Below are positions 20,023 to 29,520 of a stretch of DNA of 64,000 nt, piece by piece. Both the position numbers and the translations under genes were made by a program. The DNA comes from Gordonia iterans. Lineage in GTDB: Bacteria; Actinomycetota; Actinomycetes; Mycobacteriales; Mycobacteriaceae. Each line of letters opens with the position of its first letter. Within the stretch, counting starts at the first letter, position 1. Location: assembly GCF_002993285.1 (NCBI RefSeq), contig NZ_CP027433.1, forward strand, positions 2,542,001 through 2,606,000, read 5' to 3'. The notes beneath the pieces were generated by a model. The model searched no databases and was not told the DNA's origin. It was given only the letters and a program-made list of their open reading frames with translations.

Positions 20023-22848
20023 CAGGTTGCGGTCGCCGAAAGCGTTGTCTATGCGCCGCACCGACGGCCAGATCTTGGCGCGCGCGCCAGCCGACGGCAG
20101 ACCGGCCGGATAGACGGCGGTGAGCCGGTCGTACGCCTTGTCCCACTCGGCGGTCAGGCACTCGGCGGTGTGCGGGGCGCCGGCCAGCGGATTGTCGTCC
20201 ACGGACCAGGTGCCGTCGGCGACCTTCGCGATCTCGCCCCGGATGGCGGTCATCGCATCGACGAACGCATCCAGTTCGGCCAGGTTCTCACTCTCGGTCG
20301 GCTCCACCATCAGGGTGTTGGCCACCGGGAAGCTCATCGTAGGAGCGTGGAATCCGTAGTCCGCCAACCGCTTGGCCACATCGTCGACGCTGACCCCGGT
20401 CTCCTTGATCAGATCGCGCAGATCGAGGATGCATTCGTGCGCCACCCAGCCGTTCTCGTCGGTGTAGAGCACCGGGAAGTGATCGGCGAGCCGTCGCGCG
20501 ATGTAGTTGGCCGAGGCGATGGCCGTGAGCGTCGCGGTCCGCAGTCCCACCGCACCCATCATCGCGATGTAGGCGTAGGTGATCGGCAGGATCGACGCGG
20601 AACCGTACGGCGCCGCCGAGATGGTGATCCCGGTGTCCGGCAGCTCCGGTGCGAGCGGGTGGCTGGGCAGGAAGGCGGCCAGGTGCTCGCGCACCGCCAC
20701 CGGGCCGACGCCCGGACCGCCGCCGCCGTGCGGGATGCAGAACGTCTTGTGCAGGTTCAGATGCGAGACGTCGCCACCGAACCGGCCCGGCCGGGCCAGC
20801 CCGACGAGCGCGTTCAGATTGGCGCCGTCGACGTACACCTGCCCGCCGGCGTCGTGCACCGCCGCGCAGATCTCGGTCACCTCGTCCTCGAAGACACCGT
20901 GCGTGCTCGGGTAGGTGATCATGATGCCGGCGAGCTCGTCGCGGTGCTTGGCGATCTTGGCCCGCAGATCATCGGTGTCGACGTCACCGTTCTCCCGGCA
21001 GCCGACCACCACCACGCGCATGCCCGCCATCACCGCGGACGCGGCATTGGTGCCGTGCGCGCTCGACGGGATCAGGCAGACGTCGCGGGCGTCGTCGCCG
21101 CGCGACAGGTGGTACTTGCGAATCGCCAGCAGGCCGGCGTACTCGCCCTGCGAGCCGGCGTTCGGCTGCAGGCTCACCCGGTCGTAGCCGGTGATCGCGA
21201 CCAGCCAGGACTCCAGATCGGTGATCAGCGTACGGATGCCCTCGCTGTCGCTCAGCGGCGCGAAGGGGTGCAGACCGCCGAACTCGGGCCAGGTGATCGG
21301 CTCCATCTCGGTGGTCGCGTTGAGCTTCATGGTGCACGAGCCGAGCGGGATCATGCTGCGGTCGAGGGCGATGTCCTTGTCCGACAGCATGCGCAGGTAA
21401 CGCAGCATGGCGGTCTCGGTGCGGTGCAGGTGGAACGCCGGGTGCGTCAGGTACGACGATGTGCGGTCGGCGATCGGCGCGGCGAACTCGGCGGGCTCGG
21501 CGTCCGCCGCGCGCAGGATCTCCAGCACGTCGGCGACATCGGTCTCGGTGGTGGTCTCGTCGCAGGCGATGCCGACGCGATCAGCGTCGATCAGCCGCAG
21601 ATTGATGCCCTTGTCCGCCTTGGCCGCGGCGACCACGGCCTCGGCCTCGCCGGGGACCTCGACCACCACGGTGTCGAAGAACTTCGCGTGCGTGACGGTG
21701 CGACCGGCGCCGGTGAGACGGTTCGCCAGCTCGGCGGCGCGGCCGTGCACCCGCTCGGCGATCGCCTTGAGACCGGCCGGTCCGTGGTACGACGCGTACA
21801 TTGCGGCGAGCACCGCCAGGAGCACCTGCGCGGTACAGATGTTGCTGGTGGCCTTCTCCCGCCGGATGTGCTGTTCGCGCGTCTGCAGTGACAGCCGGTA
21901 GGCGAGGTTGCCGTCGGCGTCCTTGGATACGCCGACCAGGCGGCCCGGCAGCTGACGGGTCAGCTTGGTGTGCACGGCGAGGTAGCCCGCGTGCGGGCCG
22001 CCGAAGCCCATCGGGACGCCGAATCGCTGAGTGGTGCCGAAGCAGGCGTCGGCGCCTTGCTCGCCGGGCGGGGTGATCAGCGTGGCTGCGAGCAAGTCGA
22101 GCCCTGCGGCGACCAGGGCGCCGCGCTGGTGGGCGGCGGCGATGATCGGGGCTGCGTCGACGATCCGGCCGCTCGCCCCGGGCACCTGCAGGATGACGCC
22201 GAAGAACTCACCGTCCGGGAGCCCGGCATCCTCAGCGGACGGATCCAGCGCCGCTTCGACCACCTCGATGCCCAGCGGCTCGGCGCGGGTGTCGATGAGG
22301 GCGCGGGTCTGCGGGAACAGGTCGGCATCGACCACGAGGCGCGGGGACTTGGACTTGCCGGCCCGCCGCAGCAGCGTCATCGCCTCGGCGGCCGCGGTGG
22401 CCTCGTCGAGCATCGATGCGCCGGCCACTTCCATCCCGGTGAGGTCTGCGACCATCGTCTGGAAGTTCAACAGCGCCTCCAGGCGGCCCTGGCTGATCTC
22501 CGGCTGGTACGGCGTGTACGCGGTGTACCAGGCCGGATTCTCCACGATGTTCCGCTTGAGCACGGCGGGCGTGAAGGTGTCGTAGTAGCCGAGGCCGATC
22601 ATGCTCCGGGCCACGGTGTTTCGCTCGGCGAGCTCACGCAGGCGCCGGGTGGTCTGGGCTTCGGTCAGCGGAGCATCGAGCGCGGCGAGCGCCCCGGCCG
22701 GGTCGGCGATGGCCGCCGGAACCACGGCGGAGGCGAGGTCGTCGAGCGAGTCGAGGCCGAGCACCTCGAGGATGCGGGCGGTCTCGGCGGCGTCGGGGCC
22801 CAGATGGCGGGCGGCGAATTCGGGAAGCGACACGGAGTCGGGGGACAT
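19984..22848 (-). CDS. gcvP: Glycine dehydrogenase (decarboxylating), P protein
   Basis: 954 residues, the full fused alpha-beta form. The pyridoxal-phosphate enzyme decarboxylates glycine and passes the aminomethyl group to lipoyl-GcvH. The N-terminal half starts [21 protein letters not shown]; the C-terminal half carries the PLP-lysine loop [19 protein letters not shown] at 22848 is chosen because the family homology starts there; the frame is open upstream through the riboswitch. Expression should rise with glycine through the tandem riboswitch. GcvH is at 26002; GcvT is not in the window. Its last codons are repeated in the adjoining tandem array. Confidence 0.96.
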   Translation of the reverse strand: MSPDSVSLPEFAARHLGPDAAETARILEVLGLDSLDDLASAVVPAAIADPAGALAALDAPLTEAQTTRRLRELAERNTVARSMIGLGYYDTFTPAVLKRNIVENPAWYTAYTPYQPEISQGRLEALLNFQTMVADLTGMEVAGASMLDEATAAAEAMTLLRRAGKSKSPRLVVDADLFPQTRALIDTRAEPLGIEVVEAALDPSAEDAGLPDGEFFGVILQVPGASGRIVDAAPIIAAAHQRGALVAAGLDLLAATLITPPGEQGADACFGTTQRFGVPMGFGGPHAGYLAVHTKLTRQLPGRLVGVSKDADGNLAYRLSLQTREQHIRREKATSNICTAQVLLAVLAAMYASYHGPAGLKAIAERVHGRAAELANRLTGAGRTVTHAKFFDTVVVEVPGEAEAVVAAAKADKGINLRLIDADRVGIACDETTTETDVADVLEILRAADAEPAEFAAPIADRTSSYLTHPAFHLHRTETAMLRYLRMLSDKDIALDRSMIPLGSCTMKLNATTEMEPITWPEFGGLHPFAPLSDSEGIRTLITDLESWLVAITGYDRVSLQPNAGSQGEYAGLLAIRKYHLSRGDDARDVCLIPSSAHGTNAASAVMAGMRVVVVGCRENGDVDTDDLRAKIAKHRDELAGIMITYPSTHGVFEDEVTEICAAVHDAGGQVYVDGANLNALVGLARPGRFGGDVSHLNLHKTFCIPHGGGGPGVGPVAVREHLAAFLPSHPLAPELPDTGITISAAPYGSASILPITYAYIAMMGAVGLRTATLTAIASANYIARRLADHFPVLYTDENGWVAHECILDLRDLIKETGVSVDDVAKRLADYGFHAPTMSFPVANTLMVEPTESENLAELDAFVDAMTAIRGEIAKVADGTWSVDDNPLAGAPHTAECLTAEWDKAYDRLTAVYPAGLPSAGARAKIWPSVRRIDNAFGDRNLVCSCPSVEAFAE

Positions 22849-22875
22849 GGGGCGACCTTTCGACAGGCTCAAGGA

Positions 22876-22925
22876 GCAAGCTGGGCTCAAGCAGCACGCT
22901 GGGCTCAAGAGCAAGCTGGGCTCAG
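22876..22925. repeat. Three short direct repeats in the gcvP leader
   Basis: Three 15-base units of the form GCAAGCTGGGCTCAA (at 22876, 22894 and 22911; the second has GCACGC, the third ends CAG) lie 17-18 bases apart between the riboswitch and the gcvP start. They follow the word TTTCGACAGGCTCAAGG. They may affect mRNA structure; no function is known to me. Confidence 0.75.
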
Positions 22926-22940
22926 CGAGCAGCTGGTCAG

Positions 22941-22959
22941 ATCCGGACGCACGCCGGAT
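22941..22959 (-). terminator. Hairpin after the glycine riboswitch, possible expression platform
   Basis: ATCCGG (22941-22946) pairs with CCGGAT (22954-22959) around a 7-base loop, immediately downstream of the second aptamer in the direction of gcvP. It could be part of the riboswitch on/off structure. No T-run is seen, so a terminator mechanism is uncertain. Confidence 0.35.
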
Positions 22960-22967
22960 GCGGGCCC

Positions 22968-23165
22968 TCCCCCTCTGTCCTATCGCGGCGAGCGCGATGC
23001 CTGAGAGATTCAGCGGCGGCCGTCGACGACCTCGCCTTTCACCGTGGGCGGACGGGCGGACCCGTCGCTTTCCAGAGACGCCGGCAGCTGCCACGGTCCG
23101 GGTGCCTGAGAGTTTGACGGAGAGGTGTTGCTCCTTCGGCGGCCCCATGAAGGGACGCTCTCCCG
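22968..23165 (-). promoter_or_regulatory. Tandem glycine riboswitch upstream of gcvP
   Basis: On the minus strand two glycine-aptamer units follow each other. The first (about 23164-23070) has GCCGAAGGAGCAAC, then CTCTCAGGCACCCGGACCG and CTCTGGAAAGC. The second (about 23068-22968) has GGTGAAAGGCGAGG, TCTCTCAGGCATCG and closes with GGACAGAGGGGGA. These are the conserved core words of the class. Position directly before the P-protein gene fits its known role as a glycine-activated switch. The 393-bp stretch between gcvP and the MerR gene (22849-23241) holds this switch, its promoter and the short repeats. Confidence 0.92.
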
Positions 23166-23185
23166 CAGCGCAGCGACGTGCGCCC

Positions 23186-23214
23186 AGTGTACCGGGTGGT
23201 CTCGGCGGTGTCGG
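23186..23214 (-). promoter_or_regulatory. Promoter for the glycine riboswitch and gcvP
   Basis: On the minus strand, CCGACA (23209-23214) and TACACT (23186-23191) are separated by 17 bases. Transcription would start near 23179, about 15 bases before the first riboswitch stem. Confidence 0.6.
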
Positions 23215-23241
23215 AGCGGCGTGGGGCTCGGCCGGTGCGTG

Positions 23242-23868
23242 CTAGCCGGTGCGGCGGGTCCGGTTTTTGCGTCGTGCGGCGAGTTCGTCCTCCGGAGCGG
23301 TCTCGGAGACGCCTCCGTCCGCGCGCTCGCCGGGGAAGTCGACGATGGTGCCGGTCAGCTCACGCATGGCGCCGGAGACGGCGATCCCGAACACGCCCTG
23401 GCCGCCCTGCAGCAGGTCGACCACCTCCTCGGCGGAGGTGCATTCGTAGACGGTGGTGCCGTCGGAGAACAGGGTGATCTTGGAGAGGTCCTCGACGCCG
23501 CGCTGACGCAGATGGTCGACGGCGACGCGGATGTTCTGGAGCGAGATCCCGGTATCGAGCAGGCGCTTGACGATCTTCAGAATCAAGATGTCCTTGAACG
23601 AGTACAGCCGCTGGCTGCCCGAGCCGGCCGCACCGCGAATGGACGGCACCACCAGCGAAGTGCGGGCCCAGTAGTCGAGCTGACGGTAGGTGATCCCGGC
23701 GATCTGGCAGGCGCTCGGCACCCGATACCCCACCAGTTCGTCGGGGACGGTGTCGTTCGGAAACAGGCCGGGGGCGACCTCGTCCAGCCCACCCTGGACG
23801 GGCACGGTGACCTGATCCTCGAGCGCGGTCTGGTCCTCCGGACGCGGATCGGACGGCTGATCGCCCAC
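23242..23868 (-). CDS. MerR-family transcriptional regulator (Rv1830-like)
   Basis: 208 residues. A MerR-type winged helix occupies about residues 45-120 (VGYRVPSACQIAGITYRQLDYWARTSLV in parts: ACQIAGITYRQLDYWAR, then SQRLYSFKDILILKIVKRLLDTG), followed by a regulatory region with VYECTSAEEVVDLLQGGQGVFGIAV. No cysteine pair for metal sensing. GTG start at 23868 after GAGGGAGA; upstream in-frame codons lack similarity. Orthologue position: Rv1830 in M. tuberculosis, between gcvP and the bifunctional nuclease gene. The effector is unknown. Confidence 0.87.
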   Translation of the reverse strand: MGDQPSDPRPEDQTALEDQVTVPVQGGLDEVAPGLFPNDTVPDELVGYRVPSACQIAGITYRQLDYWARTSLVVPSIRGAAGSGSQRLYSFKDILILKIVKRLLDTGISLQNIRVAVDHLRQRGVEDLSKITLFSDGTTVYECTSAEEVVDLLQGGQGVFGIAVSGAMRELTGTIVDFPGERADGGVSETAPEDELAARRKNRTRRTG

Positions 23869-24004
23869 GGTGTCTCCCTCACGCAAAAGTCGGACCGGCG
23901 GATGGGGTCCCTCATTCGAGGATACTCCGCTTCCGGCCTGGGTAACTGTCGCCTTTGAAACTAGGGACTCGCCACGTCCGGCACAACGCGACGCGCGGGT
24001 AAGC

Positions 24005-24023
24005 CTCAACCTAAAGTTCAGGT
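24005..24023 (-). promoter_or_regulatory. MerR-type operator-like dyad upstream of the MerR gene
   Basis: CCTCAAC (24005-24011) and GTTCAGG (24017-24023) form an inverted repeat with one mismatch and a 5-base spacer, 19 bases in all, the size and style of MerR/SoxR-type operators. It lies 137 bases upstream of the MerR start at 23868 and just after the stop of the nuclease gene. Either MerR protein of this locus could bind it. Visual assignment only. Confidence 0.35.
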
Positions 24024-24067
24024 GTAGATCAATGGTGACCGCGCAGAGACCGCTCCGTGACCCTCGG

Positions 24068-24580
24068 TCACGAGGTGCCGGGGTTCTCCGGGCCGAGGAA
24101 ATCTTCCGGCGAGACGTGATCGAGGAACTCCCGGAACGCCTCGAGCTCCTCCTCGGTCGGAGCCTCGTCACCGCCGGCACCGTCTTCCTCGGGCATGTCG
24201 AGACCGGCGTCGGCGAGCACTTCCTCACTGGCGACGATGGCGGCGCCGACCCGCATCGCGACGGCGATCGCGTCCGAGGGGCGTGCCGAGACGACGACGC
24301 CCGAATCGAACACCATCTCGGCGAAGAAGGTGCCCTCCTGCATGTCCACGATCCGGACCTGGCTGAGTTCCTGATCGAAGGCCGCGCAGAGATTCACGAT
24401 CAGATCGTGCGTCAGCGGACGCGGCGGCTCGATTCCCCGCTGCTGCAAGGCGATCGACGCCGCTTCGCTCTGTCCGATCCAGATCGCGAGGTATCGCGGC
24501 CCCTCCGCCTCCCGGAGCAGCAGCACGGGCTGGTTCTGCGGAGCATCCACCCGGATGCCGACGATTCGCATCTCACCCAT
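24068..24580 (-). CDS. Bifunctional nuclease family protein (DUF151/BFN)
   Basis: 170 residues. The BFN domain fills about residues 1-130: RIVGIRVDAPQNQPVLLLREAEGPRYLAIWIG (parts PVLLLREAEG and RYLAIWIGQSEA), THDLIVNLCAAF and VSARPSDAIAVAMR. The tail is acidic (EEDGAGGDEAPTEEELEAF). Plant and bacterial relatives have RNase/DNase activity; here the biochemical role is inferred. Located between the two MerR regulators, as Rv1829. ATG at 24580 with GAAGGAG upstream. Confidence 0.88.
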   Translation of the reverse strand: MGEMRIVGIRVDAPQNQPVLLLREAEGPRYLAIWIGQSEAASIALQQRGIEPPRPLTHDLIVNLCAAFDQELSQVRIVDMQEGTFFAEMVFDSGVVVSARPSDAIAVAMRVGAAIVASEEVLADAGLDMPEEDGAGGDEAPTEEELEAFREFLDHVSPEDFLGPENPGTS

Positions 24581-24620
24581 GGTTCGCTCCTTCTCGTCGT
24601 GCCGGCCGGCCCGAAACCGG

Positions 24621-25358
24621 TCAGTCGAGGACGCCGCGCACGGCGGCCTTCACCAACTGAGTATGCAGCGTCACCGACAGCGCCGCCATCTCCCGGATCA
24701 GCTCCTCGGCGCGGTCACGCGCACCGGTGCCCTTGCCCTTGGCGATGGGGCTGGCGATCTGCGCGACGAGCCCGGCCTCGCGATCCGCACTCACCTTGAA
24801 GGCCCGCAGATGCCGGGTCTCCAGACCGAAGTTGGCCAGGGCGGCCGCCGCTTCGACCAGGCGCACGGCGTCTTCGTCGAAGAAGCCCCCGGGCCCGGCC
24901 GACAGCAGGCTGTTGCGCATCAGTTCCGAGATGAACGCCGAGTCGACCCCGGTCCGCTCGATCAGCGCCTCCCGCGACACGCGGCCGCCGCGCTCGGAGA
25001 AGTCGGTGGCCGGAGCCACCGCGGTCCGGGCGGAGGAGAGCAGCCGCGTACTCGGCGCCTGCACCCCCGATGCGTCGATGGCGTCGAGCTGCTCCTTGAT
25101 CACCTTCAGCGGCAGGTACCGGTCCCGCTGCGCGGTGAGCACGAAGCGCAGGCGCTCGCAGTCCGCATCCGAGAACCGGCGGTAGCCCGACGGCGCCCGG
25201 TCAGGTGTGACCAGCCCCTCGGCCTCCAGGAACCGGATCTTGGAGATGGTGACATCCGGGAAGTCCTCGCGCAGGATCGCCAAAACCGCGCCGATCGACA
25301 TCGACCGGTCGCCCGAATGCGGACGCGCGTCGTCCGCGCGTGCTGCGTTGCCCGTCAC
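24621..25358 (-). CDS. ftsR: MerR-family regulator FtsR (Rv1828-like)
   Basis: 245 residues: MerR winged helix at about residues 18-90 (SIGAVLAILREDFPDVTISKIRFLE in parts SIGAVLAILREDFPDVT and ISKIRFLEAEGLVTP; SGYRRFSDADCERLRFVL) and a C-terminal ligand-like/dimerisation region rich in helices. The Corynebacterium homologue FtsR activates the cell-division gene ftsZ, and Rv1828 is the M. tuberculosis counterpart. Only 14 bases separate its start from the garA stop, so garA and ftsR share a transcript. Confidence 0.88.
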   Translation of the reverse strand: MTGNAARADDARPHSGDRSMSIGAVLAILREDFPDVTISKIRFLEAEGLVTPDRAPSGYRRFSDADCERLRFVLTAQRDRYLPLKVIKEQLDAIDASGVQAPSTRLLSSARTAVAPATDFSERGGRVSREALIERTGVDSAFISELMRNSLLSAGPGGFFDEDAVRLVEAAAALANFGLETRHLRAFKVSADREAGLVAQIASPIAKGKGTGARDRAEELIREMAALSVTLHTQLVKAAVRGVLD

Positions 25359-25372
25359 AACCGTGTCGAGGC

Positions 25373-25813
25373 TCAGTCGCCGGCCCGCGGACCGGACAGG
25401 AACACCAGCCGGAACTTGCCGATCTGGACCTCGTCGCCGCTGGAGAGGGTCGCGTCGTCGACCGGCTCGCGGTTGACGTACGTGCCGTTCAGGCTGCCCA
25501 CGTCCACGACCTTGAAGTCGTTGCCGGACAGGCGGAACTCCGCGTGGCGGCGGCTGACCGTGACGTCGTCGAGGAAGATGTCGCTGTCCGGGTGACGGCC
25601 GGCCGCGGTGGTCGGCTGGTCGAGCAGGAAGCGGGAACCGGCGTTCGGGCCGCGCTTGACCACCAGCAGAGCCGTACCGGGCAGCAGACGCTCGACGCCG
25701 GTATCGGCCGGCTCCGGACTCGTCGCCGGCGCGTCGATCTCCTTGATGAACTCTTCGCGGAAGACCGAGGTGGTCTCCACCGGGGCTTCAAAACCGTCGT
25801 CGTTACCGCTCAC
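25373..25813 (-). CDS. garA: FHA-domain metabolic regulator GarA/OdhI
   Basis: About 146 residues. The N-terminal phosphorylation motif VETTSVFREEF holds the two adjacent threonines (about 14-15) phosphorylated by PknB/PknG in relatives. The FHA domain (about 45-135) shows GRHPDSDIFLDDVTVSRRHAEF and VVDVGSLNGTYVNREP. Unphosphorylated GarA inhibits 2-oxoglutarate dehydrogenase and glutamate dehydrogenase and activates glutamate synthase. Two GTG codons in a row (25816, 25813) could start it; the second gives better spacing to GGAG. Confidence 0.95.
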   Translation of the reverse strand: MSGNDDGFEAPVETTSVFREEFIKEIDAPATSPEPADTGVERLLPGTALLVVKRGPNAGSRFLLDQPTTAAGRHPDSDIFLDDVTVSRRHAEFRLSGNDFKVVDVGSLNGTYVNREPVDDATLSSGDEVQIGKFRLVFLSGPRAGD

Positions 25814-25899
25814 CACTACTCCTTCGCCGGCCCTCGGGCCGGTCCGTTCAGCACAAAAATGGCAGCAGACGCTTCTCTCCGTTGAGTGCGTCCGCGGGT

Positions 25900-25919
25900 G
25901 GTTCTCTCACTGGAGAACC
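25900..25919. promoter_or_regulatory. Inverted repeat in the garA upstream region
   Basis: GGTTCTC (25900-25906) and GAGAACC (25913-25919) are perfect 7-base arms with a 6-base spacer, about 90 bases before the garA start. It may be an operator for the garA-ftsR transcript. No known regulator is matched. Confidence 0.35.
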
Positions 25920-26001
25920 TACCGGTTCCCACCCGTCGCCGTCAGCGAGTCGCCGACGTTCGGGTTCGGGTCGAATCTTACTTCCCGCGAGTCCGCCGGT
26001 C

Positions 26002-26406
26002 TCAGTCGGCGATGACCTCGCGGTATCCGTCGGCGTCGAGCAGCGCCGACAACAGCGCGTCGAGGTCGGCCTCGTCGGCGACCGTGATCTCCAGCAGCCA
26101 GCCGTCCCCGTACGGATCGGAGTTGACCAGCTCCGGCGCGGCCTCGACGGCGTCGTTGACCGCGGAGACCGTGCCGGCCAGTGGACCGTAGATGTCCGAG
26201 ACGCTCTTGTGCGACTCGATCTCGGCGAAGGACTCGCCCTCGACCACCTCGGAGTCGACCTCCGGCAGCTGAACGAAGACCACCTCGTTCAGCGCGTTCT
26301 GCGCGAAATCGGTCACGCCGATGCGCACGGTCGACGGTCCGACCTTGCGGATCCACTCGTGTTCGGCGGTGTAACGCAGTTCCTCGGGAACCTGGGTCGC
26401 AGTCAC
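26002..26406 (-). CDS. gcvH: Glycine cleavage system H protein
   Basis: 134 residues, the usual length. It shuttles the aminomethyl group on a lipoyl arm; the lipoylated lysine is in ESHKSVSD (about Lys67). The N-terminal YTAEHEWIR and the C-terminal DPYGDGWLLEI are typical. Two GTG codons are possible (26415 and 26406). The second is preferred because the AAAGG site would overlap the first. The gene stands directly upstream of garA, as Rv1826-Rv1827. It has no riboswitch of its own that I can see. Confidence 0.95.
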   Translation of the reverse strand: MTATQVPEELRYTAEHEWIRKVGPSTVRIGVTDFAQNALNEVVFVQLPEVDSEVVEGESFAEIESHKSVSDIYGPLAGTVSAVNDAVEAAPELVNSDPYGDGWLLEITVADEADLDALLSALLDADGYREVIAD

Positions 26407-26509
26407 GGTTCTCACCTTTCAGACAGGCCCCGGGCAGCCCGGGGTGGTCGGCATCTCGCGCGCGGTACGCCCGCGTGCGACGGGTAGAACTCTATCGGTC
26501 GGGAAATCT

Positions 26510-27103
26510 CTATGCCCCGGTAACCCTGGGCATCCGGCGTACGACGGCGACGGTCTGGATCCAGTACAGGATCAGCGACCAGACGTACAGCGCGACGCCC
26601 CAGATCAGGAAGGCCCAGCCGATCGGGAAGGTGATCGTGCCGACGATGCCGTCGATCTGACCGGCGAGCAGCCACGGGAACGAACTCATCAGCGCGAAGG
26701 TGGCCGCCTTGCCGATGTACAGGGTGGGCAGGGCGGTGATCCCGCGGCTCTTCAACAGCGGTGCGGTGGCCAGCAGCAGCACGTCGCGCGCGATCACGAC
26801 GCCGATGATCCACCACGGCACGTAGCCCTTGAGACCGAAACAGACCGGGATCACCACCACGTACAGGCGGTCGGCCGCCGGGTCGAGCAGCGCGCCGATC
26901 TTGGAGGACTGGTCGAGCCAGCGCGCCAGCTTGCCGTCGAGCCAATCCGACGCACCGGACACGAAGAGCACGACGAACGCCCAGCCCGGCGAATCGACCA
27001 CCATCAGCAACCAGATGAAGACCGGGATCAGCGCCAGCCGCATCAGGCTCAGCGCGTTGGGCACCGTCCAGAAACGGTCAGGAGCCTCGGTCTCGACGGT
27101 CAC
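26510..27103 (-). CDS. pgsA2: CDP-alcohol phosphatidyltransferase (PgsA2-like)
   Basis: 197 residues with four to six membrane segments. The catalytic CDP-alcohol motif D-G-x2-A-R-x8-G-x3-D-x3-D is present as [14 protein letters not shown] and GALLDPAAD (about residues 53-78). It joins a CDP-diacylglycerol to an alcohol; in M. tuberculosis the syntenic gene is annotated pgsA2 (Rv1822), with phospholipid product not certain. The GTG start at 27103 overlaps the secA2 stop by 4 bases (GTGA), so the two are translated together. Confidence 0.88.
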   Translation of the reverse strand: MTVETEAPDRFWTVPNALSLMRLALIPVFIWLLMVVDSPGWAFVVLFVSGASDWLDGKLARWLDQSSKIGALLDPAADRLYVVVIPVCFGLKGYVPWWIIGVVIARDVLLLATAPLLKSRGITALPTLYIGKAATFALMSSFPWLLAGQIDGIVGTITFPIGWAFLIWGVALYVWSLILYWIQTVAVVRRMPRVTGA

Positions 27104-29391
27104 CGGAAGATGCCCGCGATGCCTTGCATGGCCTGCGATCCCGAGGAGAACTGATTCTGGTGCACCAGATAGGTCCACGTCATGGTGGACCGATGCAGAT
27201 CCGCGTCGGCGAGGTCCACGCCGTCCTCGGTGATGGTGACCGTGGTGAAGGTCTCCCGAGCCGCGGTCATCGCCTCTTCCACGATCTTGGTGAACTCGGC
27301 GAAGATCAGCTTGTGGAACTCCTCCAGCGGGCTCTGCTGACCGAGGGCCCGAAGGTGGATGCTGGCCTGCACGTCGGCGACGTAGGCCAGGTGGTCCGCC
27401 CAGGCGCGGTCCAGGTGGTAGAGGACGATCTCGCGTGCGACGTCGACGAGCACTTCGTCGTCGATCTTCTCCGCCAGTTCCTCCCAGCGCTCGGACTCGA
27501 GCGCCTTGAGTTCGGAGGCCGCCTCGTCGGTCTTCAGGATCGTCATCCGGCGGCGCACGATCGCCTCGCGCTGCTCGTTGACCTGCTTGTTGAAGTTCCA
27601 GGTGTTCGAATGGAGCGTCAGCATCGCGGCCTCGGCGACACGCTGGGCGTGCTCGACGGTCTCGACGCCTTTCTGACCCAGGAGCCCGTCCGGCTCGGTC
27701 GAGGTGATCTCCCGCATGTGCGGCAGGTTCTTGGTGACCAGCGGGTCCTCCAGACTGGAGAAGAACACCGACCGGCCCGGGTCGCCCTGGCGGCCGGCGC
27801 GCCCGCGCAGCTGATTGTCCAGGCGCTCGGTGTCGTACCGGCCGGTGCCGACCACGCAGAGGCCGCCGAGCTCGAGGACCTCGTCGCGGGCCTCCTCGTC
27901 GCCGGCCGAACCGCCGAGCCGGATGTCGGTGCCGCGACCGGCCATCTGGGTGGAGACGGTGACCGCGCCCTTCCGTCCGGCCTCGGCGATGATCGCGGCC
28001 TCCTCGGCATCGTTCTTGGCGTTGAGCACGACGGCCTGCACGCCCGCCCGTTCCAGGAAGTAGGCGAGCTCCTCGGACTGCGCGACATCGTGGGTACCGA
28101 TCAGGATCGGCTGGCCGGTCTCGTGCACCTCGGCGACGTAGGAGACCACGGCCTCCACCTTGTTGGCCTTGGTGTCGTAGACGCGGTCCGGCTCGTCCTC
28201 ACGGATGTTCGGCGTGTTCGGCGGCACCTGCGAGACGCCGAGATCGTAGAACTGACGGAACTGCTCGCCGGCGGCGATCGCGGTGCCGGTCATCCCGGCC
28301 AGCGTCGGATAGCGGCGGATGAGGGCCTGCACGGTGATGGTGTCGATCACCTCACCGGCCTCGGTCAGTTCCAGTCCCTCCTTGAACTCGACGGCCGCCT
28401 GCACACCGTCGGGCCAGCGCTGCAGCCGGGCGACGCGGCCGCGTGAGGCGTTGATCAGATGCACGCCGCCGTCGCGGACGATGTAGTCGACGTCGCGCTC
28501 GAGCAGGTAGTAGGCGTACAGGGCGACGTTGACGTGCACCAGGGTGGTGCCCACGTGCTCGTCGCTGTAGAGGTTGATGCCGCCCAGGGTGCGCTCGACC
28601 AGGTGCGCGCCCTCGTCGGTCAGGTGCACGTTGCGGCCGTCTGGGTCCACCTCGTAGTGCTTGCTCTTGAGCCGGGCGACGACGTCGAAGATGGCGCTGT
28701 TCGGGATGGCCGCCGGGGTGGATCCGGCGAGGATCAGCGGCACCAGCGCCTCGTCGACCAGCACCGAGTCCGCCTCGTCCACGATGGCCACATCCGGGGT
28801 CGGGGCGACGAGTTCTTCAGCGGCCAGTGCGAGGTGATCGCGCAGCACGTCGAAGCCGATCTCGTTGACCGAGCCGTAGGTGACGGCGCAGCCGTAAGCC
28901 TCTTGGCGTTCTTCACGCGTCGACTTCTCCGAGAGCGCGCCGACCTCGATGCCGAACAGGTCGTAGAGCGGCTTCATCCACGTGGCGTCGCGGTTGGCGA
29001 GGTAATCGTTCACCGAGATCACGTGCACCGAACGCCCGGTCAGCGCGAAGCCGATGGCGGCGATCGCGCCGGCCAGAGTCTTGCCCTCACCGGTGGCCAT
29101 CTCCACCACGTCGCCCTCGAGCATGCGCACCGCGCCCTGCAACTGGACGTCGAACGGCGTCATGTCCAGGGCCCGGGCGCCGCCCTCCCGCGCCAGCGCC
29201 AGGAACTTGGCGCGCCCGCCCTCGGTGGTGACGTCCAACTCCGCCGCGGCTTCGGCGAACTCCTCGTCGGACAGACCCTTGGCCCATTCGTCGTGCTCGG
29301 CAGACGCCTCGATCAGCTCGACCGATTTCGACTGGTTCCGGGTGGCCTGTGCACCGAGCATGCGCCACATCGCGTTCGAGAACTTACCCAT
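27100..29391 (-). CDS. secA2: Accessory preprotein translocase ATPase SecA2
   Basis: 763 residues, shorter than housekeeping SecA (about 900 or more), as expected for SecA2. Walker A is EMATGEGKT (about 98-106), Walker [14 protein letters not shown], and motif VI appears in [15 protein letters not shown]; no C-terminal zinc-binding linker is seen. SecA2 exports a subset of proteins, many without signal peptide, and contributes to envelope and virulence traits in relatives. ATG at 29391 ([13 protein letters not shown]) begins the homology. It heads a secA2-pgsA2 transcript. Confidence 0.94.
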   Translation of the reverse strand: MGKFSNAMWRMLGAQATRNQSKSVELIEASAEHDEWAKGLSDEEFAEAAAELDVTTEGGRAKFLALAREGGARALDMTPFDVQLQGAVRMLEGDVVEMATGEGKTLAGAIAAIGFALTGRSVHVISVNDYLANRDATWMKPLYDLFGIEVGALSEKSTREERQEAYGCAVTYGSVNEIGFDVLRDHLALAAEELVAPTPDVAIVDEADSVLVDEALVPLILAGSTPAAIPNSAIFDVVARLKSKHYEVDPDGRNVHLTDEGAHLVERTLGGINLYSDEHVGTTLVHVNVALYAYYLLERDVDYIVRDGGVHLINASRGRVARLQRWPDGVQAAVEFKEGLELTEAGEVIDTITVQALIRRYPTLAGMTGTAIAAGEQFRQFYDLGVSQVPPNTPNIREDEPDRVYDTKANKVEAVVSYVAEVHETGQPILIGTHDVAQSEELAYFLERAGVQAVVLNAKNDAEEAAIIAEAGRKGAVTVSTQMAGRGTDIRLGGSAGDEEARDEVLELGGLCVVGTGRYDTERLDNQLRGRAGRQGDPGRSVFFSSLEDPLVTKNLPHMREITSTEPDGLLGQKGVETVEHAQRVAEAAMLTLHSNTWNFNKQVNEQREAIVRRRMTILKTDEAASELKALESERWEELAEKIDDEVLVDVAREIVLYHLDRAWADHLAYVADVQASIHLRALGQQSPLEEFHKLIFAEFTKIVEEAMTAARETFTTVTITEDGVDLADADLHRSTMTWTYLVHQNQFSSGSQAMQGIAGIFR

Positions 29392-29520
29392 CGGTGACTT
29401 TCTCACTCCTTGCATCGCCCGGCCCCCGATCGGCGAGCCCGGTCCGGGGGCGAATCGTGATCTACCGTACGCGGCTCCGTGTCCGCGGAGACAGCGCGCC
29501 GGTGGACTACCGTGGAACAG

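Noticed and set aside
22876-22925. Iteron-like origin repeats
   Set aside because: Only three short GC-rich units in a riboswitch leader, with no replication gene or AT-rich region nearby.
27124-28446. 440-codon plus-strand frame opposite secA2
   Set aside because: Antisense of a clearly conserved translocase gene, no domain.
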